Of a stretch of DNA of 12,126 nucleotides, positions 6,392-12,126 are shown in pieces. Position 1 is the stretch's first letter; every line of letters begins with the position of its first letter. Below the pieces are notes generated by a model. That model did not search any database, was not told the DNA's origin, and saw only the letters and a program-made list of their open reading frames with translations. The stretch covers positions 1 to 12,126 of the forward strand of contig QMPG01000064.1 of the NCBI GenBank assembly GCA_003648455.1, given 5' to 3'. The translations under genes and the position numbers were made by a program. This stretch comes from Bacteroidota bacterium. Its GTDB lineage: Bacteria; Bacteroidota; Bacteroidia; Bacteroidales; B39-G9.

Positions 6392-8218
6392 ATGAATATT
6401 AAATACAATAAAATAAAACTGATAAAAAAAATAATTATTCCAATCCTTTTAATATTATTTTTTTTATTCCCAAAAGTGTTATCTTCTCAAACTAGTGAGA
6501 AGATTAACGATTATTTGCAAAAAATTGAAATGTATGAAAGCGAAGGAAATAATGTCGAAAAAGCTCGATATTTAAACAAACTTGCTTTTTTATATTGGGA
6601 TCAGGGAAATTATGATAAATCTATAGACTATTTTAATAAATCATTGGTAATTAACATTGAGATAGGTAATAATAATGCAATAAAATCTATATACACAAAT
6701 ATAGGCATGATTTATTCAGACAAAGGTGATTTTGAAACATCAATTTTGTATTTTCGAAAAAGCTTAAAAATCTGCGAACTTATTAATAATCAAGAAGATA
6801 TTGCAGTTTGTTTAATTAATCTATCAGTTCCTTTAGTAACAGTAAAACGTTATGATGAAGCTAATAATTATATTTTAAAAGCACTTGATATATCGAAACA
6901 ATATAATAATATTAAATTAATGAGAACTTGTTACGGCATGCTCTCAGAAAATTATAAAAAAATTGGCGATGATAAAAAAGCTTCATATTACTTTAATTTA
7001 TATGCATCTTTTCAAAAAAAAATACAAGATGAGCAAATAAAAGAAAATCAAAAAAAGATGCAAGAAGTAAAAATGCAAGCATATAAAATTGTGGCTGAAA
7101 AAGAAACAGAACTTAAAAACACAGAAAATTCATTGCTTAAAGAGAAAAAAATTAGCAAAGAAAGGCAAATGAAAATAGTCCTTTTAAATAAAGAAAAAGA
7201 GATTAAAGAATTAAAAATTAAAGAACAAAAAGCACAACTAAAAACCGAAGCAATTTATAGAATGTTTTTAATTGTGGGCTTTGTACTTATTGGTATAATT
7301 GCATTTGTCGTTTACAGAGGATATAAACAAAAAAAACAAGCAAACTTAGAAATATCAAGAGCTCTTAATCACATTAAGTTCCAAAACTTAAATATTACTC
7401 GTAGCATTAATTATGCTCAGCGTATTCAAGATGCTCTATTACCCGGAGTTGAAAAATTAAAAAGAAAACTACCTGAATCTTTTATATTTTTTAAACCACG
7501 TGACATTGTAAGTGGTGATTTTTATTGGTTTTCAGAAACAAACCCAAGTATAAAAAATCAAAGATCAATAATTGATAAAATTAAAAAAGAAGGTTCTTTT
7601 AATAAACTGGTAAGCTCGAATAATTTTATTGTTTCAGCTGTCGACTGCACAGGACATGGTGTGCCTGGAGCATTTATGTCAATGATTGGAATAAATATAT
7701 TGAACGAAATTATTAGCAGGGGAATTGTTGAAGCAGATTTAATACTCAACGAATTACATAAAGAAGTGCGCTACGCATTAAAACAAGAACATTCTGATAA
7801 TAAAGATGGAATGGATATGTCGCTTTGTGTTATTAAAGAAAAAGAAAAAGTTGTTGAATTTGCAGGTGCAAACAACCCTGTTGTCTATATACAAAACAAT
7901 GAATTGAAAACGATTAAAGGAGATAGAAAGGGTATTGGAGGAGAACAAAAAGAAGACGAACGTATTTTTACCAAACACACTATTAAAGTAGATACACCTA
8001 CAATATTTTATTTATTCTCTGATGGTTACATCGACCAATTTGGTGGTCATGATGGGAGAAAATTATTCCCCAAATATTTTCGACAAATTCTTTTAGAAAT
8101 TCATGATAAACCAATGCAGGAACAAAGAGATATTCTTGAAAAGAAATTTGACGAGTGGAAAGGCGTTAAATATCAACAAGTTGATGATGTTCTTGTTATA
8201 GGTTTTAAGGTTGGCTAG
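6392..8218 (+). CDS. Membrane-anchored TPR sensor with SpoIIE-type PP2C phosphatase domain (SiaA-like role possible)
   Basis: 608 residues. A signal peptide (basic 1-13, hydrophobic 14-30, likely cut before Gln33) is followed by four TPR repeats (about 57-90, 96-131, 136-171, 176-210), a long charged coiled coil (208-288), one transmembrane helix (291-308), a short linker with S-I-N-Y-A-Q-R-I-Q-D-A-L-L-P, and a SpoIIE-class PP2C Ser/Thr phosphatase domain to the end. Catalytic metal ligands are visible: R-D-I-V-S-G-D-F-Y-W with Asp371 and Asp376, D-C-T-G-H-G (Asp418), G-M-D-M-S (Asp475), F-S-D-G-Y (Asp544) and V-D-D-V (Asp598/599). The enzyme therefore looks active. The predicted topology puts TPRs in the periplasm and phosphatase in the cytosol. 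The fold class is that of SiaA/RsbU, which dephosphorylate small regulator proteins, so the SiaC-like protein two genes upstream is the obvious candidate substrate (inference). It starts 36 bp after the kinase stop and ends 42 bp before the next gene. Confidence 0.92.
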   Translation: MNIKYNKIKLIKKIIIPILLILFFLFPKVLSSQTSEKINDYLQKIEMYESEGNNVEKARYLNKLAFLYWDQGNYDKSIDYFNKSLVINIEIGNNNAIKSIYTNIGMIYSDKGDFETSILYFRKSLKICELINNQEDIAVCLINLSVPLVTVKRYDEANNYILKALDISKQYNNIKLMRTCYGMLSENYKKIGDDKKASYYFNLYASFQKKIQDEQIKENQKKMQEVKMQAYKIVAEKETELKNTENSLLKEKKISKERQMKIVLLNKEKEIKELKIKEQKAQLKTEAIYRMFLIVGFVLIGIIAFVVYRGYKQKKQANLEISRALNHIKFQNLNITRSINYAQRIQDALLPGVEKLKRKLPESFIFFKPRDIVSGDFYWFSETNPSIKNQRSIIDKIKKEGSFNKLVSSNNFIVSAVDCTGHGVPGAFMSMIGINILNEIISRGIVEADLILNELHKEVRYALKQEHSDNKDGMDMSLCVIKEKEKVVEFAGANNPVVYIQNNELKTIKGDRKGIGGEQKEDERIFTKHTIKVDTPTIFYLFSDGYIDQFGGHDGRKLFPKYFRQILLEIHDKPMQEQRDILEKKFDEWKGVKYQQVDDVLVIGFKVG

Positions 8219-8260
8219 TTTTTTATTAATGTCTTTATTAACAATTTAAATATATCAATT

Positions 8261-10282
8261 ATGTTAAAAAAATATACTTTTTTATTTATAATCATTTTTT
8301 TCTGTATGAATACAAATGCTCAGGAGCAGTTAAAAGCAGAAAAACGTATCTACATTTCGCCTAATGGCAGAATGTATATTAATAAATCCTTGCCTGTATA
8401 TTTACGTATAGCAACTTCTCCTGAAGAGGGTGCAAAATCGTATTTATTAAAAAGTGAAGAAACAAAAAAATTCTCAAACCCAATGTATTTTGATACAGAA
8501 GGTTACAATACCGTTCGGTCTCCATCAGAAGTTGATACTGTAACAAAAAAAATAGTTTATCCTTTGCATGACATTATTTTTGAAGTCTATGCAGATAGTC
8601 GCACACCTAGAACAAACATTAAATTTGGGGAGGCCAAAAAGTATATTCATAATAATGAAGTTTTCTTAACAGGAAATGTTAATATATCATTATCAGCAAC
8701 TGATGCAATGTCAGGAGTTCAGTCTACTTATTATTCTATTGATGGTGCTGATTATATACAATATTCAAAACCAATTATTTTTGATAAAGAAAAAAAATAC
8801 AAACTAAAATATTACTCTGTTGATAATGTTGGTAATGTTGAACAAGTTATTACTAAAGAATATAATATTGATTTAACTTATCCGGAAACTAAAATCGAGA
8901 TTATTGGAGATAAATATAATAATATTATTTCTGCTCGTTCAAAAATAAAATTAAGTTCTACTGATAATATTTCGGGAGTTTCAAATATATACTACACTAT
9001 TGATTCCGGAACTAAAAGAATTTATAAATATCCAATATTAGCAAAATACCTTAAAGAAGGAGAGCATATAATTACTTATTATGCAAATGATAAAGTCAAT
9101 AATAAAGAACCTGAAAAAAAATACGAATTCTATCTTGATAAAACTTCCCCAATTTTAGTCGAAGAAGTTATAGGTAATAGTTTCCTTAATAATGGAAAAG
9201 AATATTCTTCAGGAAGAACTCAATTAAAACTAACTGCCGTTGACAACAAAGCAGATGTTAAGGAGATTTATTATTCGCTTAATAATGGTGAATATAAAAA
9301 ATATGAAAAACCAGTCTATTTATCTAATGTTTCCGGTTCACTATCAATTAAGTCTTATGCTGTTGATAATGTTAATAATAGAAGTGTGGCATCTGAGCAA
9401 AGTACCAGAAATAAAACATCTTATATTGACTTATCAGGACCAAAGTTAAGCTATTATTTTCGTGGGAAATTTTTTAAAATTAGCGACACTGCATTTGTAA
9501 ATAAGAATACAAAAGTATTCTTAAAAGCAAGAGATGTTGAATCTGGGTTAAATATGCTTAATTATAAATTAGACAATAGCTCAGAAAAGCCTTATACAAA
9601 ACCATTTTCAATAACTGATGATAAAGTACATAGTGTGCAGATAATTGGATATGATAATGTGAACAATTCTAATACTTTGAAATTTAATTTATCAGGAGAT
9701 AATGTCGGTCCTGATATTTTCCCTCGTTTTAGTATTGTTTCTTTAGGAAAGAAAAATTTTGATGATGAAATGATTGATGTTTATCCTGCTGCAGTTGTTC
9801 TTTTCTTGTCAGCTACCGATAGAAAAGTACCAATCGACAATATTTATTATTCAATAAATGGTGCAAAAGAAAATGTATATACTCGCTTTATTTCAAACTT
9901 CAGAAGAGGTAAAAAATATACAGTTAAACTACGTGCTGTTGATTTATTAGGTAATGTATCTACAGATAGTATTAAATTTGCAATAGATAATACAGGACCT
10001 AAAATTTTTGCTCGTTTTACTACACGTTCTTTTGGGAAAAAAGAATTTAATGGTAAACAAATTGATATATATCCAACACAAGTTGCTCTTTATCTTTCTG
10101 TTACTAACACTACAGTTGCCTACGATCGAATTTATTATTCTGTAAATGGTTCTGCCGAAAAAATTTATCAAGGTAAAATTTCAGGATTTAAAGGCAATTC
10201 AAACATTTTACTAAAAATTAGAGCTGTTGATAAATTAGGAAATCAAACAACGAAAGAAATTCAATTTGCTACTCAAAATTAA
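8261..10282 (+). CDS. Secreted protein with six tandem Ig-like (OmpL47/chitobiase-C-like) repeats
   Basis: 673 residues, exported. The signal peptide (1-20) has lysines, a hydrophobic core and cleavage T-N-A before Gln21; no lipobox. An N-terminal domain (21-120) ends in I-I-F-E-V-Y-A-D. Six beta-rich repeats follow (about 139-205, 226-293, 318-390, 416-478, 483-578, 579-673), with consensus L-S-A-T-D-x-x-S-G-V, I-Y-Y-S-I-D-G and A-V-D-N-V-G-N. The first repeats match the OmpL47-type/HYR-like Ig folds found in surface and adhesin-like proteins. Repeats 5 and 6 are near duplicates, each starting G-P-x-I-F-x-R-F and offset by exactly 96 residues. No enzyme motif and no T9SS C-terminal sorting signal are visible, so it probably stays periplasmic or is outer-membrane-associated by other means. 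Being 42 bp after the phosphatase gene, it may be the envelope partner of the periplasmic TPR domain (inference). Binding target unknown. Confidence 0.85.
   Translation: MLKKYTFLFIIIFFCMNTNAQEQLKAEKRIYISPNGRMYINKSLPVYLRIATSPEEGAKSYLLKSEETKKFSNPMYFDTEGYNTVRSPSEVDTVTKKIVYPLHDIIFEVYADSRTPRTNIKFGEAKKYIHNNEVFLTGNVNISLSATDAMSGVQSTYYSIDGADYIQYSKPIIFDKEKKYKLKYYSVDNVGNVEQVITKEYNIDLTYPETKIEIIGDKYNNIISARSKIKLSSTDNISGVSNIYYTIDSGTKRIYKYPILAKYLKEGEHIITYYANDKVNNKEPEKKYEFYLDKTSPILVEEVIGNSFLNNGKEYSSGRTQLKLTAVDNKADVKEIYYSLNNGEYKKYEKPVYLSNVSGSLSIKSYAVDNVNNRSVASEQSTRNKTSYIDLSGPKLSYYFRGKFFKISDTAFVNKNTKVFLKARDVESGLNMLNYKLDNSSEKPYTKPFSITDDKVHSVQIIGYDNVNNSNTLKFNLSGDNVGPDIFPRFSIVSLGKKNFDDEMIDVYPAAVVLFLSATDRKVPIDNIYYSINGAKENVYTRFISNFRRGKKYTVKLRAVDLLGNVSTDSIKFAIDNTGPKIFARFTTRSFGKKEFNGKQIDIYPTQVALYLSVTNTTVAYDRIYYSVNGSAEKIYQGKISGFKGNSNILLKIRAVDKLGNQTTKEIQFATQN
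9707..10282 (+). repeat. Recent tandem duplication of a 96-codon Ig-like unit
   Basis: Inside the secreted repeat gene, 9707-9994 and 9995-10282 encode two units in the same register, 288 bp apart. They share G-P-x-I-F-x-R-F, then x-G-K-K-x-F, then I/V-Y-P-x-x-V-x-L-x-L-S, I-Y-Y-S-x-N-G and R-A-V-D-x-L-G-N. They resemble each other more than the four preceding repeats and carry a longer inter-domain segment, so this pair is a later duplication. Confidence 0.75.
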
Positions 10283-10292
10283 GAAATATCTT

Positions 10293-10501
10293 TAGTAATG
10301 GATTTGATTATATATTAATCCGCTTTATTCATGTAAAAACGAAGTGAATTGCATGAATTAGCGATGGATAGTGGAAAGTAAAGCGGTAAGTCCCGCATTA
10401 GAAGTACCCAAATTTGGGCTTATTAAAAACACCAAATTTGTTGGTAATTCTTAAGCGTAGAAAAATTATGAATTTTTCGGGTTAATTCAAATCCATTACT
10501 A
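10293..10501 (+). ncRNA. Structured intergenic element with 15-bp closing stem (candidate RNA, terminator or mobile repeat)
   Basis: The 239-bp gap between the Ig-repeat gene stop and the first possible MFS start (257 bp to the preferred ATG) is nearly filled by one folded unit. TAGTAATGGATTTGA (10293-10307) pairs perfectly with 10487-10501. Inside it CCGCTTTA (10320-10327) pairs with TAAAGCGG (10379-10386). This encloses a 10-bp stem with one G-T pair, ATTCATGTAA (10327-10336) with TTGCATGAAT (10349-10358). Further 3' are the palindrome CCCAAATTTGGG (10407-10418), ACCAA/TTGGT (10431-10445) and AAAAATT/AATTTTT (10461-10477). The 3' half of the second stem (GCGG, 10383-10386) could instead pair with CCGC (10393-10396). 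A T-rich tract follows (10502-10515), so in plus orientation the closing stem could also terminate the upstream run. From memory, GCGATGGATAGTGGAAAG-like intergenic elements recur in Bacteroidetes; I could not check this. Transcription is not shown by the sequence. Confidence 0.55.
10320..10361 (+). repeat. 42-bp repeat, copy A (within the structured element)
   Basis: Begins CCGCTTTATTCATG and ends GCATGAATTAG. It matches 11831-11872 at 39 of 42 positions in the same orientation. It forms the first stem-loop of the structured element, with the loop containing AAACGAAG. The copies lie 1511 bp apart and bracket the MFS gene. Confidence 0.9.
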
Positions 10502-10539
10502 TTTAATTTTTTTTTAATAAATTGGTAAAAAATCTTATT

Positions 10540-11829
10540 ATGGTTAGTTTTATCAAAAATGATAAAAGAAATATCAAACAAAATTTCAACAAAGATTTAC
10601 AATATTATAAATTTTGTTTATACGGTTTTTTAAAAAACCTACGTCTCTTCGATGCATTTATTTTACTGTTTTTTTTAGAAACAGGTCTATCATTTCTGCA
10701 AATTGGAACCATTTATACAGTCCGCGAAATTTTTGTAAATATTCTTGAAATTCCTTCAGGCATTGTTGCCGACGCTTTAGGACGACGAAGAGCAATGATT
10801 TTTTCTTTTATTGCATATATAATTTCCTTTGTTATTTTTTATTTTGCAACACATTATTTTTTATTTGTGATAGCCATTTTCTTTTATGCTTTTGGTGATG
10901 CTTTTCGCACAGGTACACATAAAGCAATGATTTTTGAATATCTAAAAATTAAAAATTGGGAAGACCAAAAGGTTTATTATTATGGTCATACAAGGTCTGC
11001 TTCGCAAATTGGCTCGGCTATATCTTCATTAATTGCTGCTACAATTGTTTTTTATACCGGCTCTTTTCGAGTGATTTTTATCTTCTCTGTTATACCTTAT
11101 TTCCTCGATTTATTGTTAATGATTTCTTATCCTAAAGAGTTAGATGGAGATTTGAAAGAGTTTAAAATAGATTTAATAAAACAGCAGTTTAAAAATATGT
11201 TTCAAACATTTATCTCTTCAATAAGAAATATTTATATTTTAAAAATAACAGCCAATTTGTCGATTTATAGCGGATTTTTTAAAGTTTCAAAAGATTATCT
11301 GCAACCAATATTACAAACTTTTGCTCTGTCATTACCTTTTATTTTTGCAGTTAATGATAAGCAGCAAATTTCAATCATTGTGGGTATATCATACTTTGTA
11401 ATATACATTATTACTTCGGTAGCAGCTCGAAACTCAGGAAATATTTCATCCTTATTTAAGAATTTTACTAAGATTTTAAATATTAGTTTGATAATTGGCT
11501 TCTTAATGGGAATTTTTTGCGGATTGTTTTATAATACAAAATATATTGTACTTGCAATAGTGTTATTCATTTTTATATTAATAATCGAAAACATTAGAAA
11601 ACCTATTGGTATTGCATTTTTGAGTGATAATACAGATAAAAAAATACTTGCAACAATATTGTCATTTGAATCGCAAGTTAAGACATTGTTTGCAGCAATT
11701 TTTGCACCGGTATTAGGTTTTTTTGCTGATAAATATGGAATAGGGAATAGCCTTATTATTGTTTCGATTATTGCTATTGCGATAAGTCCAATATATTTTT
11801 TAAAATCAAGGAAAGCAAACATTAGTTAA
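10540..11829 (+). CDS. Major facilitator superfamily transporter
   Basis: 429-residue polytopic inner-membrane protein with about 10-12 hydrophobic helices, the usual MFS size. After a hydrophilic N-terminus, Y-Y-K-F-C-L-Y-G-F-L-K-N-L-R leads into helix 1. The loop between helices 2 and 3 carries the MFS motif A as G-I-V-A-D-A-L-G-R-R-R (74-84). A related loop in the second half reads F-F-A-D-K-Y-G. Such proteins move small solutes by proton coupling or facilitated diffusion; the substrate cannot be assigned and drug efflux is only one option. The frame also opens with TTG at 10522. I prefer ATG 10540, giving M-V-S-F-I-K-N, since TTG starts are rare and the extra six residues add nothing. The gene follows the structured element and its stop is one base before the second 42-bp repeat, so it is likely a separate transcription unit. 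Confidence 0.9.
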   Translation: MVSFIKNDKRNIKQNFNKDLQYYKFCLYGFLKNLRLFDAFILLFFLETGLSFLQIGTIYTVREIFVNILEIPSGIVADALGRRRAMIFSFIAYIISFVIFYFATHYFLFVIAIFFYAFGDAFRTGTHKAMIFEYLKIKNWEDQKVYYYGHTRSASQIGSAISSLIAATIVFYTGSFRVIFIFSVIPYFLDLLLMISYPKELDGDLKEFKIDLIKQQFKNMFQTFISSIRNIYILKITANLSIYSGFFKVSKDYLQPILQTFALSLPFIFAVNDKQQISIIVGISYFVIYIITSVAARNSGNISSLFKNFTKILNISLIIGFLMGIFCGLFYNTKYIVLAIVLFIFILIIENIRKPIGIAFLSDNTDKKILATILSFESQVKTLFAAIFAPVLGFFADKYGIGNSLIIVSIIAIAISPIYFLKSRKANIS

Positions 11830-11830
11830 A

Positions 11831-11872
11831 CCGCTTTATTCATGCAAAAACGAAGCAAATTGCATGAATTAG
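11831..11872 (+). repeat. 42-bp repeat, copy B (partial copy of the structured element)
   Basis: It starts one base after the MFS stop codon (stop 11827-11829) and matches copy A at 39/42, after which similarity ends. Its stem is perfect: ATTCATGCAA (11838-11847) with TTGCATGAAT (11860-11869) around a 12-nt loop. One of the three differences from copy A changes a C-G pair to a T-G pair, which would keep the stem in RNA; the other two are in the loop. It could serve as the MFS transcript 3' end, although no T-tract follows directly. Confidence 0.85.
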
Positions 11873-12126
11873 GGTCACTTTAAAATTCAGGTTGATTAGG
11901 TATAAATTTATTTTTTTATCTAAATGCTAATAGCATGTAAGGCTATAACAACTTAACTTGGGGCATCGTCCCAAGTATAGATGTAATTAGTCATCAATCA
12001 CTCTGAAAGAGTGAGAGAAATTACAAGTCAAAATAAACCACAGCCGTTGCACGGCTCGTTTAAATAAATGTGGAGTCGGTATTGACAGTTTTTTATTAAT
12101 CAGCATATCCGTGCCACGGCAGGGAA
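11873..12126. repeat. Cluster of short palindromes, REP/RAYT-type non-coding region
   Basis: No ORF of note up to the window end. Five hairpin-forming units follow one another. ATGCT/AGCAT is at 11924-11936. ACTTGGG/CCCAAGT, with a 7-nt loop, is at 11956-11976. A two-step hairpin at 11982-12025 has outer arms TGTAATT/AATTACA and inner arms TCACTCT/AGAGTGA around GAA. A second two-step hairpin at 12038-12073 has outer CCACA/TGTGG and inner AGCCGT/ACGGCT around TGC. CCGTG-C-CACGG is at 12109-12119. The last two cores are similar in sequence. GC content of the stems is far above the surroundings. The pattern resembles repetitive extragenic palindromes that accompany IS200-like (RAYT) transposases; the transposase, if any, would lie beyond the window. 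Identity as a genomic repeat is inferred. Confidence 0.5.

Noticed and set aside
8222..8242. Direct repeat TTTATTAA-x4-TTTATTAA between the phosphatase and Ig-repeat genes
   Set aside because: Pure A/T octamers in such AT-rich DNA are expected by chance and give no clear promoter match.
9240..9449. 69-codon plus-strand frame inside the Ig-repeat gene
   Set aside because: It overlaps repeat 3 in another frame and its sequence is composition-driven with no recognisable domain.
11529..11822. 97-codon leftward frame opposite the 3' end of the MFS gene
   Set aside because: It is hydrophobic only because it mirrors membrane-helix codons on the other strand; no start context or family match.
11956..11976. 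Short peptide T-W-D-D-A-P-S on the minus strand as a gene remnant
   Set aside because: Seven codons ended by a stop; the sequence is better explained by the ACTTGGG/CCCAAGT hairpin.
11924..12119. CRISPR array or tRNA cluster
   Set aside because: The hairpins differ in sequence and spacing, there is no repeat-spacer pattern, and none has a tRNA cloverleaf or CCA end.

Overview
The window is about 12 kb of AT-rich DNA (coding roughly 70% A+T) that fits a free-living or environmental member of the Bacteroidetes (Bacteroidota), probably a Bacteroidales/Marinilabiliales-like lineage. The grounds are an archetypal separate pyrB-pyrI pair, AT-rich leaders with almost no Shine-Dalgarno sites, a TPR-SpoIIE phosphatase of the kind common in that phylum, signal peptides cut before Gln, and structured intergenic repeats. 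The exact genus cannot be read from the sequence.

Layout. 1-303 is the 3' end of pyrB and 329-787 is a complete pyrI, giving the catalytic and regulatory chains of aspartate transcarbamoylase. On the opposite strand, converging on pyrI, is a two-gene unit: a DUF2089-like zinc-ribbon/HTH protein (1544-1819) followed by a Yip1-like multi-pass membrane protein (816-1520). A very AT-rich divergent spacer (1820-2014) separates it from a rightward run of five genes: a hotdog (PaaI-type) thioesterase (2015-2497), a SiaC/DUF1987 protein (2566-2940), a soluble four-PAS/GAF hybrid histidine kinase (3035-6355), a TPR/transmembrane/SpoIIE-type PP2C phosphatase (6392-8218), and a secreted protein made of six tandem Ig-like (OmpL47/chitobiase-C-like) repeats (8261-10282). 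A roughly 209-nt structured element (10293-10501) closes this run. An MFS transporter gene follows (10540-11829), and then about 300 bp of non-coding DNA packed with short hairpins (11830-12126).

How the genes may work together. The middle block looks like a phosphorylation-controlled signalling module. SiaC-family proteins are switched by phosphorylation of a conserved Thr, which falls here at residue 68 in an N-T-S-S motif. SpoIIE-type PP2C enzymes (SiaA in Pseudomonas) remove that phosphate. Here the candidate phosphatase carries a periplasmic TPR sensor half and is followed by a periplasmic or surface repeat protein. No SiaB-like kinase or SiaD-like diguanylate cyclase lies in the window. 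In their place is a hybrid histidine kinase whose C-terminal receiver is degenerate.

The most unusual non-coding feature is the 209-nt element. It has a perfect 15-bp closing stem, an inner stem whose second (partial) copy downstream of the MFS gene differs by a pairing-compatible substitution, and a T-rich 3' flank. The two copies flank the MFS gene as direct repeats.
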